From assembly GCF_001971785.1 (NCBI RefSeq), contig NZ_CP019389.1, forward strand, positions 1,437,001 through 1,501,000: a stretch of DNA of 64,000 nt. The letters run 5' to 3'. Origin of the DNA: Seonamhaeicola sp. S2-3. Its GTDB lineage: Bacteria; Bacteroidota; Bacteroidia; Flavobacteriales; Flavobacteriaceae. Under the pieces are notes generated by a model. It was not told where the DNA came from and did not search any database. It saw only the letters and a list, made by a program, of their open reading frames with translations. Shown here piece by piece: positions 1 through 8,327 of the stretch; position 1 is the stretch's first letter; the number at the start of each line of letters is the position of its first letter. The translations under genes and the position numbers were made by a program.

Positions 1-585
1 CACTACAGAACAGACGAATTTATTTGCGGAAATCAAATTTTAGTATGCCCTATTAACGAGCCTAATTCTAAGGGAAGACGCATGTATATCCCTAGAGGAG
101 AATGGTATAATTACTGGACTAAAGATGTGATTGTTGGTGGAAAAGAAACTTGGGTTGATGCAGATTTAGATAGCATGCCATTATTTATTAAGGCAGGTGC
201 TATTATTCCAAAATTTCCAGTACAACAATATGTTGGAGAAAAAGAAATAGAGCAGCTAACACTTGATGTTTACTATAAAAATGGTAAAGAAGATTCTGAA
301 TTATATGAAGATGCTAACGATGGTTATGATTATACCAAAGGGCGTTACAGCTTAAAGAAATTTAACTTTGCTGGTAATGAAGATAAAATAATTATTAGAA
401 TTCATAAAAGAGGCCAGTTTAACACCTCTTATGATACCTTTAAAATAAATTTTTATGGTTTACCATTTAAAGTAAAATCTGTTAAAGTAGATAATGAATA
501 TGTAGATTTAAAAGATGTTCAATTTAAAGATAACTCTTTAGTAGTTACAAAACTATTTACAAACCTACAGTTATTAGCTGATTAA
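1..585 (+). CDS. Glycoside hydrolase family 31 protein, C-terminal part
   Basis: The frame is open from base 1, so this is the 3' end of a longer gene cut by the window edge. The visible 194 residues are the end of the barrel and the C-terminal beta-sandwiches of a GH31 enzyme (alpha-glucosidase or alpha-xylosidase type). Recognisable pieces are an ICGNQILVCPI strand, the PRGEWYNYWT segment, the MPLFIKAGAIIP motif and a Tyr/Asp-rich C-terminal segment around ELYEDANDGYDY. The catalytic aspartates lie upstream, outside the window, so substrate specificity cannot be judged. It converges on the antiporter gene with only 14 bp between stop codons and no clear terminator. Confidence 0.85.
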   Translation, partial: HYRTDEFICGNQILVCPINEPNSKGRRMYIPRGEWYNYWTKDVIVGGKETWVDADLDSMPLFIKAGAIIPKFPVQQYVGEKEIEQLTLDVYYKNGKEDSELYEDANDGYDYTKGRYSLKKFNFAGNEDKIIIRIHKRGQFNTSYDTFKINFYGLPFKVKSVKVDNEYVDLKDVQFKDNSLVVTKLFTNLQLLAD

Positions 586-599
586 GCTTTAACTACAAA

Positions 600-2426
600 C
601 TAATTACGTAAAGGCTTTCCTAAGTATACCAAACGAAAGCCTTTTTCTATTTTAGTATCCTTTTTATTATAAGATGAAATTATTTCTAGAACGCCTTTAT
701 GGTCTTTAATTAATAATGGAATAATATTTTCATCTGTATTAGCTATTTCAATTAGTTCTTCAAAATGTTTTCTGTCATTTAATTCAATTTCATGAATCGT
801 CGGATAATTTCTAGCAACTTTAGTTAAAGAATTAAAATCGCTAGTTTGAGAAAACAATCCTTCCTTTGGGCTCTTTTCTGGGTCATTTATTTCATCAGCA
901 GTAATTAATCTAAACGTTCCTTTTTCACCAAATTGCTCACTAAACTTATTAATAGCATAGTTATTAATATCTGCACTTCCGGTAAGAGCCATTAAAAAAC
1001 CAACATCGTTAAGTTCTATATTATCTTCTAAAGTTTCAGAATAAATATCTGTATTAAAAGCTTCTAATCCCATTTCCTGGGCTTTTTTTACATTGTTTTG
1101 GTTGCTATCAATTAAAACCACGTGCCTTTGATTATCAACTAAGTACTTACCTATTAACCTAGATACAGGAGAAGCCCCAACAATTAAGATACCTCTAGAA
1201 TCTTTTAAAAACACACCAACTAATTTAGCAAAATAACGGGCCGTAGTTGCATTTAATAAAACCGTTCCTAAAACAATCATAAACACTAAAGGTGTAATAT
1301 AATTAGCGTTTACAACGTCTTCTGCCATAAGTTTACTACCAAAAAGAGAAGCAATACCAGCGGCTACAATTCCTCGTGGGCCTACCCAACTAATAAATAA
1401 TTTTTCATTAAACGTTAAAGAAGACCCATAGGCACTTAAAAACACCCCTAAAGGTCTAATTATAAAAACAACCACAGCAAATAATAAAGCGGTTTTCCAA
1501 TTAACTAAAAGTAATAAGTTATCAAAATCAATATTTGCAGCAAGCAATATAAATAACACTGAAATTAGAAGTACGCTTAAAGACTCTTTAAAATATAGTA
1601 CTTCTTTTAAATATGAACCATTTTTATTGCCCAAAACCATACCCATTACTACAACAGCTAATAATCCAGACTCATGAGCAAAACTATCAGATAAAACAAA
1701 TACACCCAACACCGCAGAAAGTGAAAACACATTCATTAAATAATGCGGAATTAATTTTTGCTTAATTAAAAAATGAAGGGCATGCGCAAAAGCAAAGCCA
1801 AACGTACAACCAAAAAGAATGATTTTAGCAAATTCTATTAAAGCCGTTTTAGTAAAGCCGCCGCCGCCGCCAACAAAAATAAATTCAAACACCAACACCG
1901 CTACTAAAGCACCTATTGGGTCTATTAAAATTCCTTCCCATTTTAGCACAGTAGAAACATCTTTTTTAAGTGGAATATTCCTTAAAATGGGTGTAATTAC
2001 AGTGGGTCCAGTTACAATTATTAAAGCCGAAAACAGAAAAGATAATTCAAAATCTAAATCAAAAATATAGTGTACTGCAAACGCTCCAGCAAAAAACGTA
2101 ACCAAAGAGCCTAAAGAAATTAATTTGGTAATAACACCACTAATATTTCTAATTTCTTTTAATTTTAAAGTTAAACCACCCTCAAAAAGGATAACACTTA
2201 TGGCAAGAGATACAAAGTAATATAAACCATCTCCTGGAAACAATCCTTTTTTTCCGTTCCAAATAGGCTCAATCCATTTATAACCGTCATCACTTAAATA
2301 CTCTGATGCAATAGGACCAACAAATAATCCTATTAAGATTAGGGGTAAAATAGCTGGAATCTTAAATTTCCAAGCAAACCATTGGGCTAAAATTCCTAGG
2401 ATAATAATTCCTGACAGCTCTAACAT
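600..2426 (-). CDS. CPA1-type cation:proton antiporter with C-terminal nucleotide-binding domain
   Basis: 608 residues. About 390 N-terminal residues form a dozen or so hydrophobic segments typical of Na+/H+ or K+/H+ antiporters, including an FEGGLTL motif and the conserved GPRGIVAAGIASLFG motif of CPA1 proteins. From about residue 412 a Rossmann-type TrkA-N/RCK domain begins (GILIVGASPVSRLIGKYL), which in this family binds nucleotide and gates transport in the cytoplasm. It should exchange Na+ or K+ for protons across the inner membrane. It is divergent from the UspA-SulP pair, with about 100 bp between starts, so ion and pH homeostasis may be the shared theme. The exchanged ion cannot be read from the sequence. 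Confidence 0.85.
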   Translation of the reverse strand: MLELSGIIILGILAQWFAWKFKIPAILPLILIGLFVGPIASEYLSDDGYKWIEPIWNGKKGLFPGDGLYYFVSLAISVILFEGGLTLKLKEIRNISGVITKLISLGSLVTFFAGAFAVHYIFDLDFELSFLFSALIIVTGPTVITPILRNIPLKKDVSTVLKWEGILIDPIGALVAVLVFEFIFVGGGGGFTKTALIEFAKIILFGCTFGFAFAHALHFLIKQKLIPHYLMNVFSLSAVLGVFVLSDSFAHESGLLAVVVMGMVLGNKNGSYLKEVLYFKESLSVLLISVLFILLAANIDFDNLLLLVNWKTALLFAVVVFIIRPLGVFLSAYGSSLTFNEKLFISWVGPRGIVAAGIASLFGSKLMAEDVVNANYITPLVFMIVLGTVLLNATTARYFAKLVGVFLKDSRGILIVGASPVSRLIGKYLVDNQRHVVLIDSNQNNVKKAQEMGLEAFNTDIYSETLEDNIELNDVGFLMALTGSADINNYAINKFSEQFGEKGTFRLITADEINDPEKSPKEGLFSQTSDFNSLTKVARNYPTIHEIELNDRKHFEELIEIANTDENIIPLLIKDHKGVLEIISSYNKKDTKIEKGFRLVYLGKPLRN

Positions 2427-2526
2427 ATAATCATCTTGTTTTATGAGTTTACTAATTTAAGTAAAACCAACGATTTTATATTTTTAAAAAAATACTATCT
2501 TTCTACTTTGGTAAAATTTAAAGCTT

Positions 2527-3375
2527 TTGTCGTTACAACCATTTAAAAGTATTGCAATAGGTGCAGCATTCTCACCTAATTTAAAAGCCAACATTTATGA
2601 AGCGGCTAGACTATCTCTATTCTTTGGGGCCAAATTGTTTTTAATTCATGTTGGAGAGAAGTCTGAAGACAAAATTAAAACACTTAAAGTTTTTTTAAAT
2701 CCGTTTAAAAAAGACAATTTAGAATATGAAGTTGTTTTTAAACCAGGTAATCCGGTTGAAGCCATATTAACAGTTAATGAAGAAAAAAACATAGATCTTT
2801 TAATTCTTGGAGCCGTTCAACGTGAACGTTTCTTAAAATACTACGTTGGTTCTATTGCTAGAAAAATTACTAGAAAAGCTAAATGCTCTGTTTTATTACT
2901 AATAAAACCTTCGGTTGAACGGGTTCGTTGTCAGCATATTGTTGTAAATGGGTTAAAAGACCCTAAAACAGAACAAACCATTAAAGCGGCTTTTTATGTT
3001 GCCAAAAAACTACAAGCCGAAAAAATTACTATAGTTGAAGAAATTAAACAAGAGCAAGTTTCTGTAAAAGTTGATGATGATAAATCATTACGTAAAGCAA
3101 CTATTATAAAAGAACGTATTAAAATGCGTGAAAACTCTAGAATTAATGAGATTATTGAAGATATCCCTAAAAAATACACAAAAGACATTGCTATAAAATC
3201 TCAACCTATTTTTGGAAAACAAGGCTATTCTATTGGTCATTATGCACAAATTTCTAGAGCCGATTTATTAGTAATGAATGCACCAAGTAAAATGACTTTT
3301 TGGGATAGATTATTCCCACATGATATAGAACATATTTTAACCGAATTACCAACCGATGTGTTAATCTTACAATGA
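2527..3375 (+). CDS. Universal stress protein, tandem UspA domains
   Basis: 282 residues, about twice the length of a single Usp domain, consistent with two tandem domains (about 1-130 and 135-282). The first ends in the ATP-loop-like segment YYVGSIARKITRKAKCSVLLL. The second is more diverged and ends DVLILQ. The start is TTG, and no in-frame ATG precedes the conserved FKSIAIGAAF strand. The stop overlaps the SulP start by 4 nt, so the two genes are translationally coupled. UspA-like proteins often partner membrane transporters, so this one may regulate the downstream transporter; that role is inferred from position only. Confidence 0.85.
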   Translation: MSLQPFKSIAIGAAFSPNLKANIYEAARLSLFFGAKLFLIHVGEKSEDKIKTLKVFLNPFKKDNLEYEVVFKPGNPVEAILTVNEEKNIDLLILGAVQRERFLKYYVGSIARKITRKAKCSVLLLIKPSVERVRCQHIVVNGLKDPKTEQTIKAAFYVAKKLQAEKITIVEEIKQEQVSVKVDDDKSLRKATIIKERIKMRENSRINEIIEDIPKKYTKDIAIKSQPIFGKQGYSIGHYAQISRADLLVMNAPSKMTFWDRLFPHDIEHILTELPTDVLILQ

Positions 3376-5573
3376 GCCCCAGAAGAAATAAAATAAAAGA
3401 CTTTTTTAAAGTACTGCCAAAAAATATTTTTTCTGGTTTTGTGGTTAGTCTTATTGCGCTACCTTTAGCCTTAGGGTTGGCAATGGCTAGTGATGCGCCA
3501 CCCATAGCGGGTATAATTACTGCAATAGTTGGTGGTATAATAGTTTCTATTTTAGGTGGTAGCCATGTTACTATTACAGGCCCAGGAAACGGACTGGTAG
3601 GTGTGCTTTTGGTGGCCATTACCACGCTTGGTTTAGATAGTGCTTATGCTGCTATAGTTTGTTCTGGTGTCCTTATGATGGCATTAGGTTTTTTTAGAAT
3701 GGGAAAATTGGCCGATTTTTTTCCATCTTCTGCCATTCAAGGTATGCTTGCCGCTATTGGTCTTATCATCCTTGGAAAACAATTTCATATAATGCTTGCT
3801 CATAAAATTGCAAGAGAAGACGCTTTAGAATACCTTATTGAAATTCCTTATACAATAAATGATGCTATTCATTACGAAAATAAAGGCCTCATTTTTGCTG
3901 CCCTAGCTGGAATTATCAGTTTATCTATCATGATGTTTTATGCTAAACTTAGAAATAAGTATTTACAACTGGTACCAGCTCCTATGTGGATTGTTATTCT
4001 TTCTATTGGATTTAGTTATTATTTTGAACTCGTACTACACGAAGATAATCCCATTTCACAACAATATATGATTTCTGGAATTCCTGAAATTCAAGAAATT
4101 ATTGCTACTATAAAATTGCCATTATTTTCTAAAATTGGCACAATATCATTTTGGTCTAGCGTAATAGCTATCACTTTAATTGCAAGTATAGAATCGCTTT
4201 TAAGTATTAAAGCGGTTGATAAACTAGACCCAGAAAAACGGCGCTCTAACGTAAACAAAGATTTAAAAGCATTAGGTTTAGCCACTATTGGTAGTGGTTT
4301 TTTAGGCGGTCTTAACGTTGTTGCTGTTATTGCAAGAAGCTCTGTAAATGTTAATAATGGCGCTAGTAATAGATCTTCAAATTTTATGCATGCTACTTTT
4401 TTAGTGTTATTTATTGTTCTGTTTAGTACCCAATTAACACGCATTCCTTTACCTGCATTAATGGCTATTTTAGTATATACCGGCTACAAATTGGCATCGC
4501 CTAAAGTTATTACTAAAATTTTCTCTATTGGTAAAGAACAGCTTGTTATCTTTTTTGTGACACTGTTTGTAACTCTTAAAATTGGCTTAATAACGGGTAT
4601 TTTGGCTGGTGTTGTTACTACATTTATTATTCATATTATTCTTAATAAAAGCATTTCATTATTTATAAGAAACGTATTAAAACCAAATGTTTTAATGTAT
4701 CAGGAGGCTCAAGGTAATCATGATTTCTATGTAAGCGTAAAACACTTTTGCAGCTTTTTAAATTATTATAAACTAAAAAATAAATTAGATGCTGTTCCAG
4801 AAAATGAAGATGTTATTGTAGATTTTTCACTGTGTAGTTTTGTTGATCATACTGTTATGGAAAACATGCATGATTACCAAGAATTATTTAAAAAACGTGG
4901 CGGTAATTTTGATGTTATTGGTTTAGATATGCATGATACTGATTCTAAACACCCTTTTGCTTTAAGAAGATTACTGCCAGTACCTAACATTATAAAAAAT
5001 AACTTAACGCGCCGTCAAACCAGTATGGAAGAGTTGGCTGCAGACTATGAATTACTATACAACCCTAAAAAACATAAAGAAGTAGATTTCTTAAACAATT
5101 TCTTATTTTTTAACACCAAAACCATAAACCATATTTACAACCAACTATCTTTTAAAAATGGTACAATAAATTTATTTGATATTGAATTTTCTGAGGGCGA
5201 ATTTATAGCCAAAGAGCTTATAAGATCTACTATGCTACACATAAAACTAAATGCTACCATTCCTGAGTTTACACTAGATAGAGAAGGTTTTTTAGAACGT
5301 GTTTACGCCTTTGCTGGCTTTAAAGATATCCCCATTCAAGACCATTCTGATTTTTCAAGACGTTTCTATTTATTAGGAGATAATGAACAGGCTATAAAAA
5401 CATTTTTTAATGATGATTTAATTCACTTTTTTGAAAGCAACCCCTACTACCACGTAGAATCTAACGGAACATCTTTGTTAATTTTTGGTAAAGAACGTTT
5501 AGCTAGTATTAAAGAAATTAAAGCCCTTTTAGATTTCGGAAAACGCCTTAAAGATGTAATTTCATCTGTTTAA
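3372..5573 (+). CDS. SulP family anion transporter with STAS-like domain and unusual C-terminal extension
   Basis: 733 residues. The first roughly 430 are a SulP membrane domain: FSGFVVSLIALPLALGLAMA at the N-terminus, then the TGPGNG signature near residue 67. Members carry sulfate or bicarbonate, often with Na+. A STAS-like region follows (about 440-555, core DVIVDFSLCSFVDHTVMENM near residue 480). The last roughly 175 residues are not part of a standard SulP/STAS protein and look like a separate folded domain (PEFTLDREGFLERVYAFAGF, then FSRRFYLLGDNE). It is coupled to the Usp gene by an ATGA overlap. Given the antiporter next door, Na+-dependent bicarbonate uptake is a reasonable guess; the substrate is not determined. 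Confidence 0.85.
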   Translation: MSPRRNKIKDFFKVLPKNIFSGFVVSLIALPLALGLAMASDAPPIAGIITAIVGGIIVSILGGSHVTITGPGNGLVGVLLVAITTLGLDSAYAAIVCSGVLMMALGFFRMGKLADFFPSSAIQGMLAAIGLIILGKQFHIMLAHKIAREDALEYLIEIPYTINDAIHYENKGLIFAALAGIISLSIMMFYAKLRNKYLQLVPAPMWIVILSIGFSYYFELVLHEDNPISQQYMISGIPEIQEIIATIKLPLFSKIGTISFWSSVIAITLIASIESLLSIKAVDKLDPEKRRSNVNKDLKALGLATIGSGFLGGLNVVAVIARSSVNVNNGASNRSSNFMHATFLVLFIVLFSTQLTRIPLPALMAILVYTGYKLASPKVITKIFSIGKEQLVIFFVTLFVTLKIGLITGILAGVVTTFIIHIILNKSISLFIRNVLKPNVLMYQEAQGNHDFYVSVKHFCSFLNYYKLKNKLDAVPENEDVIVDFSLCSFVDHTVMENMHDYQELFKKRGGNFDVIGLDMHDTDSKHPFALRRLLPVPNIIKNNLTRRQTSMEELAADYELLYNPKKHKEVDFLNNFLFFNTKTINHIYNQLSFKNGTINLFDIEFSEGEFIAKELIRSTMLHIKLNATIPEFTLDREGFLERVYAFAGFKDIPIQDHSDFSRRFYLLGDNEQAIKTFFNDDLIHFFESNPYYHVESNGTSLLIFGKERLASIKEIKALLDFGKRLKDVISSV

Positions 5574-5721
5574 TGTAATTTTTTACTTTAAATTTCTTAA
5601 TAAACTCTTAACTATTCTATAGATTTATATAAGATTTCTTAATTTTACTCACAAAGTGAAAGTTATCAAAATACATACATTAAAAACATAACTCAATTTG
5701 TACTTTCCTTTATAATATGTT

Positions 5722-6582
5722 ATGAATTTATACCCTATAAATGCTGGGAATTTTAAGTTAGATGGAGGTGCCATGTTTGGGGTAGTTCCTAAATCTTTAT
5801 GGCAAAAAACCAATCCCGCAGATGCCAATAATATGATTGATTTAACAGCGCGTTGTTTGCTTATTGAAGACGGTAACAGGCTAATATTAATAGACAACGG
5901 CATGGGCAATAAACAATCTGATAAATTTTTTGGATACTATCACCTTTGGGGCGATTATTCTTTAAACAAATCTTTAAAAGAATATGGTTTTCATAAAGAT
6001 GATATTACAGATGTGTTTTTAACCCATCTTCACTTTGATCATTGCGGAGGTAGCATTCAGTGGAATAAAGATAAAACAGGTTATGAACCCGCTTTTAAAA
6101 ACGCGCACTTTTGGAGTAATAAAAACCATTGGGAGTGGGCTACCAAACCTAACCGACGAGAAAAAGCTTCTTTTTTAAAAGAAAACATTTTACCAATGGA
6201 AGAAAGCGGACAGCTAAAATTTACAGCTGTTCCAAACACCGATACCTTAAAAAACTCAGAGTTAAATTTTGATATCTTTTTTGTTGATGGACATACCGAT
6301 AAACAAATGATTCCTATAATTAACTACAAAGGAAAAACCATTGTTTTTATGGCAGATTTATTGCCAACCGTTGGGCATTTACCCATTCCTTACGTTATGG
6401 GTTATGACACACGTCCTTTATTAACATTAAACGAAAAAGAAAAATTTCTTAACCTAGCAGCAAAAAATAACTATTACCTATTCTTAGAGCATGATGCACA
6501 TAACGAAATAATAACCGTAAAACAAACAGAAAAAGGCGTTAGGCTAAAAGCCACATACACAACGCAAGAAATATTCAATTAA
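5722..6582 (+). CDS. MBL-fold metallo-hydrolase
   Basis: 286 residues. The HLHFDHC motif at residues 102-108 gives the zinc ligands His102, His104, Asp106 and His107 of the metallo-beta-lactamase fold. Later ligands are probably His in VDGHTDKQMI, Asp in FMADLL and His in EHDAH. There is no signal peptide, so it acts in the cytoplasm. The overall layout resembles lactonase/glyoxalase-type MBL hydrolases rather than beta-lactamases. It stands alone between SulP and the S8 peptidase gene; the substrate is unknown. Confidence 0.85.
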   Translation: MNLYPINAGNFKLDGGAMFGVVPKSLWQKTNPADANNMIDLTARCLLIEDGNRLILIDNGMGNKQSDKFFGYYHLWGDYSLNKSLKEYGFHKDDITDVFLTHLHFDHCGGSIQWNKDKTGYEPAFKNAHFWSNKNHWEWATKPNRREKASFLKENILPMEESGQLKFTAVPNTDTLKNSELNFDIFFVDGHTDKQMIPIINYKGKTIVFMADLLPTVGHLPIPYVMGYDTRPLLTLNEKEKFLNLAAKNNYYLFLEHDAHNEIITVKQTEKGVRLKATYTTQEIFN

Positions 6583-6605
6583 AAAAACTAAAATAATTAT
6601 TACAT

Positions 6606-8216
6606 ATGAGAACATTTAAAGTGTTAACCGCTACAACATTTTCGGCCTTAATTATGGCTAGTTGTGGTACAGCAAATATAATTTCAACACCCATTGAAAA
6701 TATAGACAAAATCCCATTAAAAGTTTCAGAACTAACAAAAGCTGAAAAAGAAAACTGGGGACATTTAGATTTGGTAAAAGATACCATTCCTGGTATGAGT
6801 GTTGATAAAGCCTATACCGAAATAATTAAAAATAAAAAAGGAAAAAAAGTAATAGTTGCCGTTATAGACTCTGGAATTGATATAGATCACGAAGATTTAG
6901 ATGACGTTATTTGGGTTAATAAAGATGAAAAACCCAACAACGGAATTGATGACGATAAAAACGGATACATTGATGACGTACATGGCTGGAACTTTTTAGG
7001 AGATGGTTATGATGAACAACTAGAATATGTTAGAATTTTAGCAAAAGGCGATAAAACCAACCCCGATTATGATAGAGCTTTAGAAGAATATAACAAAGAA
7101 TACCCAAAATGGATGGAGCGTAAAACACGCTATGAGCAAATTCTTGCTCAAGTTTCTAGCGCTCATGAAACTTTAACAGGTCATTTTGGTAAAAAAGATT
7201 ATACAAAAGAAGAGGTTAACGCTATTAAAACTGAAGATGAAGATTTACAAAAATCTGTACAGTTAGCAAAATATATGTTTAGTAATGGTTTAGACTCTTT
7301 AGAAGATGCAGTAAAAGAGCTAAACAGCGGGTTAGAAAGTATAAACGAACGTTTAAACTATAACCTAAACAAAGAATTTAACGGACGCGTAAATGGCGAT
7401 GATCCAAACGATTTTACAACTAAATATTACGGTAATGGTAATGTAAAACCCGTTAAAAAAAGTGAAAGTCATGGTACACACGTGGCAGGTATTATTGCTG
7501 CAGAACGTAACAACGGTTTAGGTGTTAATGGTGTTGCTAATAATGTTGAAATTATGTGTATAAGAACTGTACCTAATGGCGATGAATACGATAAAGATGT
7601 AGCATTAGCCATTCGTTATGCTGTTGATAATGGTGCAAAAGTTATAAACGGAAGTTTTGGTAAAAGCTTTTCTCCACATAGTGATTATGTGCGCGAAGCT
7701 ATAAAATATGCTAGTGATAATGATGTAGTTTTTGTACACGCTGCAGGAAATGATAGTAAAGATGTAGATACAGCACCTAATTTTCCAGATGATAATGTAA
7801 ATTATGTAGAAATATCAAACACATATATTAGAGTGGGAGCTTTAGCACCTAAATATGGATCTAACATGGTTGCAAGCTTTTCTAACTACGGTAAGAAAAA
7901 TGTAGATATTTTTGCTCCTGGTGCTTCGGTTTATTCTACCACTCCAGAAAATGAATATATGACTAAAGGCGGAACTTCTATGGCAGCTCCTGCTGTTGCT
8001 GGTGTTGCTGCTTTAATTCGTTCTTATTACCCTAAATTAAGTGCTGCTCAGGTAAAACAAATTATTATGGACTCTGGTTTAGCTATTCACACTAAAGTTA
8101 TTGTTGGTGGTAATAGTGATGATGTTCGTCCGTTTGCAGACATTGTTAAATCTGGTAAAATTGCCAATGCATACAATGCCTTAATAATGGCTTCTAAAAT
8201 GTCTAGCACAAACTAA
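6606..8216 (+). CDS. S8 family (subtilisin-like) serine peptidase, lipoprotein
   Basis: 536 residues. The N-terminus is a lipoprotein signal ending in the lipobox LIMASC, so the mature enzyme should be lipid-anchored in the envelope. The triad is complete: Asp88 (AVIDSGID), His289 (SHGTHVAG) and Ser458 (GGTSMAAPA); HAAGND supplies the oxyanion Asn. The spacing from Asp to His is about 200 residues against roughly 30-40 in classical subtilisins. The extra segment (about 110-280) is Lys/Glu-rich and predicted helical. A strong terminator follows the gene. Its role, probably extracytoplasmic protein turnover, is inferred from family and anchor. Confidence 0.9.
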   Translation: MRTFKVLTATTFSALIMASCGTANIISTPIENIDKIPLKVSELTKAEKENWGHLDLVKDTIPGMSVDKAYTEIIKNKKGKKVIVAVIDSGIDIDHEDLDDVIWVNKDEKPNNGIDDDKNGYIDDVHGWNFLGDGYDEQLEYVRILAKGDKTNPDYDRALEEYNKEYPKWMERKTRYEQILAQVSSAHETLTGHFGKKDYTKEEVNAIKTEDEDLQKSVQLAKYMFSNGLDSLEDAVKELNSGLESINERLNYNLNKEFNGRVNGDDPNDFTTKYYGNGNVKPVKKSESHGTHVAGIIAAERNNGLGVNGVANNVEIMCIRTVPNGDEYDKDVALAIRYAVDNGAKVINGSFGKSFSPHSDYVREAIKYASDNDVVFVHAAGNDSKDVDTAPNFPDDNVNYVEISNTYIRVGALAPKYGSNMVASFSNYGKKNVDIFAPGASVYSTTPENEYMTKGGTSMAAPAVAGVAALIRSYYPKLSAAQVKQIIMDSGLAIHTKVIVGGNSDDVRPFADIVKSGKIANAYNALIMASKMSSTN

Positions 8217-8282
8217 TATAATCTTGTCTCACTTGTACACACAAAGCTTGCTAAAGTGTGTTTTTGGGGAAATATAATAATA

Positions 8283-8314
8283 AAATGCCGAAACTAAGAT
8301 TTCGGCATTTGTTT
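8283..8314 (+). terminator. Rho-independent terminator after S8 peptidase gene
   Basis: Perfect 11-bp stem (8283-8293 pairing with 8300-8310, core AATGCCGAAA) with a 6-nt loop, followed by GTTT. It ends transcription of the peptidase gene just before the next gene at 8328, so that gene's promoter must overlap or lie within this region. Confidence 0.8.
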
Positions 8315-8327
8315 AAAATTTAACTCT

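Noticed and set aside
3254-3625. Antisense open frame over the Usp-SulP junction
   Set aside because: It shadows two strong genes and its translation has no family resemblance.
4091-4444. Antisense open frame inside the SulP gene
   Set aside because: It is opposite a well-conserved membrane domain and has no support of its own.
7479-7484. Possible parS-like CACGTG core, also at 1119-1124 and 36364-36369
   Set aside because: Flanks do not form the TGTTNCACGTGNAACA palindrome; all three lie inside coding regions.
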